From positions 1 to 64,000 of the forward strand of contig JAZNRE010000044.1 in the NCBI GenBank assembly GCA_045590535.1: 64,000 nucleotides of DNA, given 5' to 3'. Of the stretch, positions 50,951-57,310 are shown piece after piece; the stretch's first letter is position 1, and each line of letters opens with the position of its first letter. The notes under the pieces are model-generated. The model saw only the letters and a program-made list of their open reading frames with translations. It was not told where the DNA came from and did no database searches. A program made the position numbers and the translations under genes. Source of the stretch: UMGS755 sp045590535. Lineage in GTDB: Bacteria > Bacillota > Clostridia > UBA1381 > UBA9506.

Positions 50951-51811
50951 TTAAAATACATCACCTAACCGGCTGTTCCATCCTTTTTTTAAAATGGTTT
51001 CCACAACCTGTGCCTCGGTGACGGTGCGGAGCAGCTTTCCTTTTTGGTTAACGATGAAAATCATGTGATAACTATCATAGCTCAGCTTATTAAAAATGTC
51101 ACGGGCACGAACCGATTCGGCGGCGCTGATGCTGCGGGAAGGCATCGCACCACGACGGTGGAGCTTTTCTTTGTTATATAAAAGCGATTCCATAATCACA
51201 TATTCGTTTTGCCGCCCTTCTTCAGAAAGGTGTAGTGCCAAAAAGCCGGCCGCCATCAATAAAGATATATTCATCTTTGTGACAATGAGCAGCAAGGTGC
51301 CGAAAAAAATCAGCATACAAATCACAATGCGGCTCAAACGCTTCATGATGGAAACGGCGGAAATGTAACCCATTTTTCCAATCAGAAAGGCTTTGAGCAT
51401 GCGACCGCCGTCTAAGGGTAGACAGGGCAGCAGATTCACAAAGAGCGTGCATAGATTTAAAAATTGAAAGAGCAGGAGTGAAAGAGTGTTTTCTCCGTAA
51501 TATGCTTTTAACAGCGGACAAAGAGACAGCATGAGCAGGTTTGCGCAAGGGCCTGCCAAGGCAATGGCCATTTCTTTTTTGGTGTTTTGAATCACTTTGG
51601 CAGAAAGGCGCACCGTCATGCCAAAGGGTTGCACGATAAAACAACCAACCCGCTCTTTCAGGGCAAGAGCTGCAAACAAATGAAAAAGCTCATGAACCGC
51701 CACAATGGCATAGGCCATTAAAAGCGTGTGCAATCCCCCAACCAGCCCGGCAAGAAGGAGCAGGGGAAGGACCAGCCAATGCATGTAAAAAAATCGTGTT
51801 ATCTTAATCAT
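50951..51811 (-). CDS. spoIVFB: Site-2 metalloprotease, SpoIVFB-like (M50)
   Basis: Intramembrane zinc protease; SpoIVFB cleaves pro-sigma-K in the mother cell. Several membrane helices, the zinc motif HELFH in 'AIVAVHELFHLFAAL', and the second motif 'NLLPCLPLDGGRMLKA'. A C-terminal CBS-like domain (about 220-286) is present. ATG 51811 lies one base after the stop of the M23 gene (TAGAATG), indicating translational coupling. 286 aa. The pairing with an M23 partner supports SpoIVFB over a general M50 enzyme. Confidence 0.88.
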   Translation of the reverse strand: MIKITRFFYMHWLVLPLLLLAGLVGGLHTLLMAYAIVAVHELFHLFAALALKERVGCFIVQPFGMTVRLSAKVIQNTKKEMAIALAGPCANLLMLSLCPLLKAYYGENTLSLLLFQFLNLCTLFVNLLPCLPLDGGRMLKAFLIGKMGYISAVSIMKRLSRIVICMLIFFGTLLLIVTKMNISLLMAAGFLALHLSEEGRQNEYVIMESLLYNKEKLHRRGAMPSRSISAAESVRARDIFNKLSYDSYHMIFIVNQKGKLLRTVTEAQVVETILKKGWNSRLGDVF

Positions 51812-51812
51812 T

Positions 51813-52514
51813 CTATTTTGCCTGTGGAAAAGCAATGAATTCACTTGGGTCAAGCCAGGTGTCCCCGTTGCGAAGTTCAAAATGCAGATGAGGACCTGTT
51901 GCGTTGCCGGTTGCACCTGTTGTGGCAATCACCTGACCGGTTAAAACATCATCACCGGTCTGCGGCAACACCTCAAGACAGTGGGCATATAGAGTGTAAA
52001 CCTCATTGCCGTGGTCCACCAAAAGATAAAGGCCGTAGTCGGCGCTTTCGCCAACTTCTGCCACCTTTCCACCGGCAGCGCATTTAATTTTTTCGCCTTC
52101 ACCAGCCGCAATATCAACACCATAGTGAAAGCTTTCGGTCCCCTCTGTTTCGTTAGAACGAAGCCCAAAGGGAGAGGTGACGGGGGCGTTTAAAGGCACG
52201 GCCAGAGAGGTGAGCACCTCTTTGCCGTTCATGGTCTTGTCCTCTTGATTGAATATATGTGTTTTAATAAAACGGTGAAAATCACTGGGCAGTGTTTTAA
52301 AATCAGTTTGCGTGTTGACAATCAGCGAAATGCTGTCTTTGGCTTTTTGCAGTTGCGGATTTGCGGAAAGCACGGCCACTAAGCAAAAAATAAAAAGTAC
52401 AATGCAAAGAATCAATTGTTTCAAAACAGTCGCCCGGTACCCGGATAGGCGTGGAGCGCGGGATTGATTTTTTTTATGGGCAGAAGTGCTGCGTCTTCTG
52501 TAAATTTGTTCCAT
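51813..52514 (-). CDS. spoIVFA: Membrane-anchored M23 protein, SpoIVFA-like
   Basis: 233 residues: basic cytosolic N-terminus, one transmembrane helix (about 33-52), a spacer and a C-terminal M23/LytM domain. SpoIVFA holds SpoIVFB inactive and carries such a domain. Zinc ligands look intact ('FHYGVDIAAGEGE', 'GPHLHFELRNG'), so peptidase activity cannot be excluded. SpoIIQ-like function is an alternative. ATG 52514 has AAAGGGG upstream. First gene of the pair, behind a sigma-E-like promoter. Confidence 0.8.
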   Translation of the reverse strand: MEQIYRRRSTSAHKKNQSRAPRLSGYRATVLKQLILCIVLFIFCLVAVLSANPQLQKAKDSISLIVNTQTDFKTLPSDFHRFIKTHIFNQEDKTMNGKEVLTSLAVPLNAPVTSPFGLRSNETEGTESFHYGVDIAAGEGEKIKCAAGGKVAEVGESADYGLYLLVDHGNEVYTLYAHCLEVLPQTGDDVLTGQVIATTGATGNATGPHLHFELRNGDTWLDPSEFIAFPQAK

Positions 52515-52558
52515 ATATGGTTCCCCTTTCTTAGACTTGTTAATCATTTGGTACTATC

Positions 52559-52588
52559 AATATATGGGACAAAGCTTTCATTTATGTC
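52559..52588 (-). promoter_or_regulatory. Possible sigma-E (mother-cell) promoter
   Basis: Minus strand: GACATAAA (52581-52588), 14-base spacer, CATATATT (52559-52566). The sigma-E consensus is about GKCATATT and CATACAMT with 13-15 bases between. It lies about 45 bases before the spoIVFA-like start. Confidence 0.4.
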
Positions 52589-52599
52589 AAAAGCAAAAT

Positions 52600-53022
52600 C
52601 TACAGTTTGCGGGGTGCAGGGTAAGAGCCTGGATTCTGTGACATTTGTCGCTCGGTGTTTAAAACATAATTATAAAAACCTAATAAGCCAATTTGGTGTT
52701 CAATGGGCAGATGCGAAATATCCAGGCTGTCTCCGTGAGACTTCAGCAAGGCATACGAAGGGTTGGTTTGGCTCAAGTCCGCTTCGTGAAGAGGTACATC
52801 TTGATATAGAGGGGAAGAGAACAAATATTTTTCAGACACATTGAATAAATTTGCAATTTTAACAAGCATTTCAGCGTCAGGCTGGCGCTTGCCGGTTTCA
52901 TAATTGGCCAGGCAGCTTCGAGAAATGCCCAATTCACCGGATATTTCCTCTTGTGACTTTCCGGCTTTTAATCGCAATAACTTCAATTTTAAGGGAAATG
53001 ATTGTGGTCTGAATTTTTGCAT
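52600..53022 (-). CDS. XRE-family transcriptional regulator
   Basis: 140 residues. N-terminal helix-turn-helix (about 8-70, 'KSQEEISGELGISRSCLANYE', 'GKRQPDAEMLVKIANLFNVS'), then a C-terminal region of about 70 residues without a recognised domain. Resembles single-domain SinR/phage repressor-like proteins. AGGAGG precedes ATG 53022. A perfect promoter and GTACAA repeats lie just upstream, so it is probably self-regulated. Target genes are unknown. Confidence 0.88.
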   Translation of the reverse strand: MQKFRPQSFPLKLKLLRLKAGKSQEEISGELGISRSCLANYETGKRQPDAEMLVKIANLFNVSEKYLFSSPLYQDVPLHEADLSQTNPSYALLKSHGDSLDISHLPIEHQIGLLGFYNYVLNTERQMSQNPGSYPAPRKL

Positions 53023-53062
53023 AATGTGCCTCCTATGTACAAAAATTATGGACTATGATTAG

Positions 53063-53091
53063 ATTATACCGTAAAAGTACAAGAATGTCAA
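53063..53091 (-). promoter_or_regulatory. Promoter of the XRE gene with GTACAA repeats
   Basis: Minus strand TTGACA (53086-53091), 17 bases, TATAAT (53063-53068). The word GTACAA occurs on the plus strand at 53037 and 53077, and its complement TTGTAC at 53110, so one copy lies in the promoter spacer. Confidence 0.8.
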
Positions 53092-53160
53092 GCATAAAAT
53101 ACAAAATATTTGTACTTAACGGAGGAAACATGTTTTATGCGCCCTCACATCTTTTTGCTA

Positions 53161-53220
53161 AAAACAGTTCGCCGAACTGTTTTCTTAACGCAAAAACCCT
53201 CTCAGGGTTCGAGTCCTCCT
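53161..53220 (+). repeat. Hairpin plus tRNA T-arm fragment, copy A
   Basis: A perfect 11-base-pair palindrome with centre C (53161-53183, GTTCGCCGAAC core), then a tRNA T-arm-like AGGGTTCGAGTCCTCCT (53204-53220). The latter is an inverted copy, 16 of 17 matching, of the T arm of tRNA-Trp at 53273-53289. A related unit lies at 54893-54950. Confidence 0.65.
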
Positions 53221-53223
53221 CAA

Positions 53224-53262
53224 CAAAAAAGAGAGACCAACAAAAATGTTGCTCTCTCTTTT
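53224..53262 (-). terminator. Terminator of tRNA-Trp
   Basis: AAAAAAGAGAGA pairs with TCTCTCTTTTT around an AACA/TGTT inner stem. The A run on plus gives the T run for minus transcription. Confidence 0.85.
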
Positions 53263-53336
53263 TGGCAGGGGTAGAAGGACTCGAACCCTCAAGAACGGTT
53301 TTGGAGACCGGCATGTTACCATTACATCATACCCCT
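53263..53336 (-). tRNA. tRNA-Trp (anticodon CCA)
   Basis: 74 bases with encoded CCA. Acceptor AGGGGTA/TACCCCT, D stem ATGT/ACAT, anticodon loop CTCCAAA (anticodon CCA), T arm GAGGG-TTCGAGT-CCTTC. The outermost anticodon-stem pair is C-T. Own promoter at 53369-53397. Confidence 0.96.
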
Positions 53337-53368
53337 AAACAATATGTAATTCACTATCAACCTCATAT

Positions 53369-53397
53369 ATTATATCTTTCTCCGGTAGTTTTGTCAA
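53369..53397 (-). promoter_or_regulatory. Promoter of tRNA-Trp
   Basis: Minus strand TTGACA (53392-53397), 17 bases, TATAAT (53369-53374): perfect consensus. Confidence 0.88.
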
Positions 53398-53535
53398 GAG
53401 GTTATGCAAAAATAATCGTAAAGATTTCTGTGCCATATTTTAAAGGAACGATTGGCGAATTGTCTTTTTGCATTCAGACTGTATATTTAAAATCGTTTTT
53501 CATCAAACTAAAGAAAAACAGCAAGGAGGCAAAAA

Positions 53536-54501
53536 ATGTATCAAACCCGAACAGATTTAGCCCTTGAAATGCACGAAATGTTAACAGAGGCCGCCGAAGA
53601 ATTATCGGGCGTCACCTTAAAGGAAGAAGAAAAAGAGGGCATCAAAATCTCTCGTGTAAACATCGAGAACCTGCGTGCTCAGGCGAAAATGGGTAAACCT
53701 ATTGGACATTATATTACCATTGAGTTTCCGGATGTCAACATTGCAGAAGGAGAAGAATATGAGGAGTTGTGCCGAATTTTAGGAAAAGAGCTGAAAGCTC
53801 TTCTTTCTTTAAAAGATAAATCCAATGTCTTGGTGGTGGGTTTAGGCAATTGGAACATCACGCCCGATGCTTTGGGTCCAAAGGCCATTTCCAAACTCAT
53901 GGTTACCCGCCATCTGCTTCAATACATTCCTGATCAGATTGATGAAGGCATTCGTCCCGTTTGTGCTATTTCCCCTGGCGTTCTGGGCATTACGGGCATG
54001 GAAACAAGCGAAATCATCAAAGGTGTGACAAACGCCATAAAGCCCGATGCCATTATTGTGATTGATGCGCTGGCAGCACGAAGTATGGACAGAATCAGCA
54101 CAACCATTCAAATTTGCGATACGGGCATCAGCCCAGGGGCCGGGGTGGGTAATCAACGAAAGGCCCTGGATAAAAGCACTCTTGGTGTTCCTGTGATTGC
54201 GGTGGGAGTGCCCACGGTGATTGATGCTGCCACCATCACAGCCGATACTTTGCAAATGGCAGCACAATCTGAAAAGGTAGAGGCCAACCGGGAACTTTGT
54301 GCTGTTTTATCCAAAATGGATGAAGAAGAGCAGTATGGCATGTTGCGTGCAGCCTTGCCGGATAGCCTGAATGGTTTTATTGTCACCCCTAAAGATGTGG
54401 ATATGCTTATCGACCGTGTGGCGCAGGTGGTGGCAAATGGCATCAATTTAGCCCTGCATAAAGATATTACTTTTCAGGATATTGCGGCTTACACATCGTA
54501 A
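53536..54501 (+). CDS. gpr: Spore germination protease GPR
   Basis: Degrades small acid-soluble spore proteins during germination; A25 family. It starts 'RTDLALEMHEML', the usual propeptide region, followed by 'VVGLGNWNITPDALGP', 'ISPGVLGITGMETSEII', 'VIDALAARS', 'ISPGAGVGNQRKALDKSTLGVPVIAVGVPTV'-type segments (in parts), and a C-terminal 'VTPKDVDMLIDRVA'. 321 aa. AAGGAGG lies before ATG 53536. This gene is direct evidence of an endospore-forming lineage. A GTATA (53481) / CATCAAACTA (53501) pair could be a forespore promoter. Confidence 0.96.
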   Translation: MYQTRTDLALEMHEMLTEAAEELSGVTLKEEEKEGIKISRVNIENLRAQAKMGKPIGHYITIEFPDVNIAEGEEYEELCRILGKELKALLSLKDKSNVLVVGLGNWNITPDALGPKAISKLMVTRHLLQYIPDQIDEGIRPVCAISPGVLGITGMETSEIIKGVTNAIKPDAIIVIDALAARSMDRISTTIQICDTGISPGAGVGNQRKALDKSTLGVPVIAVGVPTVIDAATITADTLQMAAQSEKVEANRELCAVLSKMDEEEQYGMLRAALPDSLNGFIVTPKDVDMLIDRVAQVVANGINLALHKDITFQDIAAYTS

Positions 54502-54592
54502 CGGAGTAAAAAGTCTTCGGGTATATAAATATGTAAAAACCCTCACGGGTCAAGAGCTCGCATGCCCAAACCATGCAAAGCAAAATAAAAAA

Positions 54593-54622
54593 CGAGCTAT
54601 ACCTTGCGGTATAACTCGATTT
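54593..54622 (+). terminator. Hairpin downstream of gpr
   Basis: Stem CGAGCTATACC / GGTATAACTCG with loop TTGC; weak T tail (ATTTGG). Confidence 0.5.
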
Positions 54623-54652
54623 GGATTCTGCCAAAATATATTCGTAAAAAGG

Positions 54653-54811
54653 TGATAGCGACAACTTGTTGTCGTGAGGGCGCTTGCAACCGAACAAACA
54701 AGCCGAGCGTGGCTTTTTACGAAAAAGGAGAAGCAAGGAAGCAGGCGAAAGATTTTTGCAAAAAATCGAAGCAAAGCGAACTTTGCTTCGACGGGGTCGG
54801 GGTGACAGGAT
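54653..54811 (+). repeat. Dispersed repeat family R, copy R1, with tRNA-Pro fragment
   Basis: The core (54653-54745, words GCGACAACTTGTTGTCGTGAG, CTTGCAACCGAACA and CTTTTTACGAAAAAGGAG) recurs inverted at 56862-56942 and in part at 57035-57110. It is followed by the hairpin TCGAAGCAAAG-CGAA-CTTTGCTTCGA (54766-54791), shared with R3. It ends in 17 bases (54795-54811) identical to the 3' end of the tRNA-Pro gene (55002-55018). No credible gene here. Confidence 0.7.
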
Positions 54812-54892
54812 ACAGCCGCTCTTTGAGCGTCTTGCCTGCTTGGCGACCCAAAGGCTAACGCCTTTCGGTACCCGCCTTCGCACCACTCACCT

Positions 54893-54950
54893 AAAAAACA
54901 GTCCGCCGGACTGTTTTTTACGGTTCGTGCCTTCTTAAGGTTCAAATCCT
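54893..54950 (+). repeat. Hairpin plus tRNA T-arm fragment, copy B
   Basis: A 13-base-pair palindrome with centre C (54893-54919, GTCCGCCGGAC core), then AGGTTCAAATCCT (54938-54950), an exact inverted copy of the tRNA-Pro T arm at 55014-55026. Compared with copy A the stem pair T-A is replaced by C-G. Confidence 0.65.
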
Positions 54951-54962
54951 ACCAATTTAAAT

Positions 54963-55000
54963 AAAAAATCCACCCCACGCTAAAGCATGTGATGGATTTT
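54963..55000 (-). terminator. Terminator of tRNA-Pro
   Basis: AAAAATCCA / TGGATTTTT outer stem with an inner hairpin. The A run on plus is the T run for minus transcription. Confidence 0.8.
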
Positions 55001-55077
<77 letters not shown>

Positions 55078-55095
55078 TCCCTTTAGTACCTGTAT

Positions 55096-55124
55096 ATTAT
55101 ACAACACAATTGTCCATTTGTCAA
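55096..55124 (-). promoter_or_regulatory. Promoter of tRNA-Pro
   Basis: Minus strand TTGACA (55119-55124), 17 bases, TATAAT (55096-55101): perfect consensus. Confidence 0.88.
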
Positions 55125-55182
55125 ATAAAATTTTTAATTTATTTAAAAAAATTTTTATAGAATAGGATTGATAATCAAAAAA

Positions 55183-55208
55183 ATGTGCATTAGGCGGCTG
55201 ATGCACAT
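55183..55208 (-). terminator. Hairpin in the gene-free stretch 55125-55364, terminator-like on minus
   Basis: ATGTGCAT / ATGCACAT around a ten-base loop; on the minus strand it is followed by seven T. No minus-strand gene is recognised upstream of it, so its role is unclear. The stretch also holds TTAACAA (55290) and TTGTTAA (55313) facing apart. Confidence 0.4.
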
Positions 55209-55364
55209 CTGCTAAAAGTGTCAATTTTAACAAAATTATCTGCTCGTGCCCGGAATATTTTTGGTGAAACAGAGGAAAATCGAACACATTTAACAATGAA
55301 TGCTTTGTTAGGTTGTTAAAAATGCCAAAAAATTTTATTTAGAAAAAATCTTTTATAATTATTG

Positions 55365-55393
55365 TTGACATTGTTTTTCATTTATAATATAAT
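55365..55393 (+). promoter_or_regulatory. Sigma-A promoter of the secreted-protein/peptide unit
   Basis: TTGACA (55365-55370), 17 bases, TATAAT (55388-55393): perfect consensus, about 50 bases before the start. Confidence 0.88.
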
Positions 55394-55443
55394 TATCGGA
55401 GAACGTAAACAAAAAACATTATTATGAAAAGTGGGTGTAATTA

Positions 55444-56388
55444 ATGAAAAAAGGATTCATGAAGGCTTTAGCTGCAGTAGCAGCAGGCGCTATTCTTTTG
55501 ACAATGAGCCTGTCCGCTTTTGCACTGAGCTATGATGTTGCAACTGTTTACGATGCACAAGGCACATCCGAAGTGACCGTTTCAAACATCCTCGCTGCTG
55601 CTGGCGAAGAAGTTGCATTCCTGGTTGAAAGCGAATCTGCTATCGTTTACATCGACCAGAAAACTGCTGACGGTTCCGGTAATGTTGCCGATTTCAGCTT
55701 TGTTGTAGACAACGGCGATTATGAAATTCGTGTTGGTTCTACAGGTACTGCTAACAGCGCAGCTACAACTTTTGCTTTGGCTCAAAACAAAGCAACGGTT
55801 AATGGTTTTGATGTAACCGTTTCTGCTGCTGATGCTGCAATTGAAGCTGGTAACCGCGTAGCTATTGAAGCTGGCGCTGGTTTTGTTAAGGTTTATACCT
55901 TAGCTGCTGCTGGTTGGGGTGTAGCTGGCTACACTGTTAATGGTGAAGAAGGCGTTGCTATTGAAAACGGCGAATTCTTTACTGTTGAAGTTACTGCAAA
56001 CGCTGCAATCGAAGTTCTGTTCACACAGGACAAAGATGCAATGGCTCCCATCACCGGCACACCTGTTGCTACAGCTGCTCCTGCACAGCCTGCCTTTGGC
56101 GAAAACAAAGCAGGTGTTCTTGCGACTGCTACAAGCGCAACTGAATACGGCATTCTGTTAACTCAAGATGCTGCTGCATTAGATGCTATTAGTGTCGCTG
56201 CAGATGTTGCTGAACTCTCAGAAGACGAAGGCGATGTTAGAAAGTTTGTTGCTCTGGCTAAAAACGCAGAAGGTCAATATGCGGTTGTAGTACAAAATGT
56301 TGAAGGTGACTGGTATGCTTGCGCATACGCAGTGAACGGAGACGATCTTGCTAAAACAGCTACTACTGCTTTCAGCTTTGGTGAGTAA
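55444..56388 (+). CDS. Secreted Ala/Val-rich protein of unknown function
   Basis: 314 residues, not recognised. Signal peptide (1-27, 'LLTMSLSAFA'). The mature part is acidic, very rich in Ala, Val and Glu and almost free of Cys. It has beta-rich stretches (about 30-205), a Thr/Pro/Ala linker (about 205-225) and a further domain. No anchor, SLH or sortase motif, so it is probably released or non-covalently held. Codon use is strongly biased, like an abundant protein. GTGGGTG precedes ATG 55444. A 53-residue peptide gene follows after 34 bases. Confidence 0.82.
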   Translation: MKKGFMKALAAVAAGAILLTMSLSAFALSYDVATVYDAQGTSEVTVSNILAAAGEEVAFLVESESAIVYIDQKTADGSGNVADFSFVVDNGDYEIRVGSTGTANSAATTFALAQNKATVNGFDVTVSAADAAIEAGNRVAIEAGAGFVKVYTLAAAGWGVAGYTVNGEEGVAIENGEFFTVEVTANAAIEVLFTQDKDAMAPITGTPVATAAPAQPAFGENKAGVLATATSATEYGILLTQDAAALDAISVAADVAELSEDEGDVRKFVALAKNAEGQYAVVVQNVEGDWYACAYAVNGDDLAKTATTAFSFGE

Positions 56389-56422
56389 CAGTTAATTAAA
56401 ATTTAAGTAGGAGGAATTTACT

Positions 56423-56584
56423 GTGAAAAAATATGCAAAACCGGTTTTAGAAATTCGCGAAATCAGAGTTACTGAAAACCTTGCAGCCAACACCAAAGCA
56501 GGTGCAGCGTTGGATTTTATTAACAGATATCCGACCACAACATATACTTTGAGTACAGTGGCTGATAGCGCTGATCTCGCTTAA
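56423..56584 (+). CDS. 53-residue peptide gene of unknown function
   Basis: GTG start with a strong AGGAGG upstream. The frame begins 'KKYAKPVLEIREIRVTENLA' and continues through a small-residue stretch to 'YTLSTVADSADLA' before TAA. There is no signal peptide and no Cys. The K-Y-x-K-P-x-L-E-I opening followed by a hydroxyl/Ala-rich tail looks like leader-plus-core short peptides of Clostridia. No modification enzyme is encoded nearby. Shares the promoter at 55365 and ends before the terminator at 56639. Confidence 0.7.
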   Translation: MKKYAKPVLEIREIRVTENLAANTKAGAALDFINRYPTTTYTLSTVADSADLA

Positions 56585-56638
56585 TCAATGTGAATGGGGA
56601 GCAATCCCCGCGTATTGAGATTTAGCAAATGTTTAATG

Positions 56639-56668
56639 AGGCACACCAAACGGTGTGCCTTGTTTTTT
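56639..56668 (+). terminator. Terminator after the peptide gene
   Basis: Stem AGGCACACC / GGTGTGCCT, loop AAAC, then TGTTTTTTG. Confidence 0.92.
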
Positions 56669-56678
56669 GTTTTTATCC

Positions 56679-56707
56679 TTGACAACAGATGGGGACTGTG
56701 ATATACT
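56679..56707 (+). promoter_or_regulatory. Promoter of tRNA-Ala
   Basis: TTGACA (56679-56684), 17 bases, TATACT (56702-56707), 11 bases before the tRNA. Confidence 0.85.
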
Positions 56708-56717
56708 AATATGCGTT

Positions 56718-56794
<77 letters not shown>

Positions 56795-56818
56795 ATCGCA
56801 GCAAACTATGCTGCAATC

Positions 56819-56848
56819 AAAAAGAACGTTCTTTGAACGGTCTTTTTT
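56819..56848 (+). terminator. Terminator after tRNA-Ala
   Basis: AAAAAGA-x-CGTTC pairs with GAACG-x-TCTTTTTT around a TTT loop. A small GCAGC/GCTGC hairpin precedes it. Confidence 0.82.
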
Positions 56849-56861
56849 CATATTCTCCGTT

Positions 56862-56942
56862 GCCGCTCCTTTTTCGCAAAAAGTCACACTTGGCTCACCT
56901 GTTCGGTTGCAAGCAACCCTCACGACGGTTCGCTGTCGCTAC
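56862..56942 (-). repeat. Dispersed repeat family R, copy R2
   Basis: Read on the minus strand it matches R1: GTAGCGACAGCGAACCGTCG, CTTGCAACCGAACA and CTTTTTGCGAAAAAGGAG, in the same order and spacing. The match covers about 85 bases with scattered substitutions. No gene. Confidence 0.7.
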
Positions 56943-56991
56943 CAACTTTTTGCGATTTTCATGGGACAGTAAAATTATATCGTACTTACAT

Positions 56992-57110
56992 GTCGAAGCA
57001 AAGTTCGTTTTGCTTCGACTTTTTTTATTCTAAAAAAGTCATCCGCTCGCTCCTTTGCTTCTCCATTTTTGTAAAAGGTCACGCTTAAGTCAGCTATTTG
57101 CTTGCGTGAA
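56992..57110 (-). repeat. Dispersed repeat family R, copy R3
   Basis: Read on minus: AGCGTGACCTTTTACAAAAA, GGAGAAGCAAAGGAGCG, then the hairpin GTCGAAGCAAA/TTTGCTTCGAC (56992-57019), as in R1. On plus the hairpin is followed by seven T, so it can act as a terminator. The 5' part of the core is more degraded than in R1 and R2. Confidence 0.65.
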
Positions 57111-57217
57111 TGCTCATGGTAGCTTTGTTTTTTTAGGCCTGTTTTTTATGCAAAACGACTTCTTTCACAATGAAATAAAATATATGAAGACTGTGTCTGC
57201 AAAAGCCACGGATGCAA

Positions 57218-57246
57218 TTGACAAAAATTTAAATTTATGGTATAAT
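57218..57246 (+). promoter_or_regulatory. Sigma-A promoter of the malic enzyme gene
   Basis: TTGACA (57218-57223), 17 bases, TATAAT (57241-57246), with TG one base before the -10. Confidence 0.9.
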
Positions 57247-57254
57247 TCTATAAG

Positions 57255-57272
57255 GTTGTGGCATGCCACAAC
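57255..57272. promoter_or_regulatory. Palindromic operator at the malic enzyme transcription start
   Basis: GTTGTGGCATGCCACAAC, an 18-base perfect palindrome beginning eight bases after the -10. The regulator is unknown; a repressor bound here would block transcription. Confidence 0.6.
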
Positions 57273-57310
57273 GATACATATTATATGTGACCATATAGGG
57301 AGGGTGCAAA

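Noticed and set aside
53055..53567. 170-codon open frame on plus across tRNA-Trp
   Set aside because: It runs antisense through the tRNA and its terminator and ends inside gpr; no ribosome site or protein-like composition. The piece GVEGLEPSRTV is a familiar artefact of translating a tRNA gene.
54467..54945. Overlapping open frames on both strands in repeat R1
   Set aside because: Created by the hairpin-rich repeat; no start signals and the same composition appears in the other copies.
55290..55319. TTAACAA and TTGTTAA as a second Rex site
   Set aside because: The half-sites face apart with 16 bases between, opposite to the Rex motif order, and they lie far upstream of the promoter at 55365.
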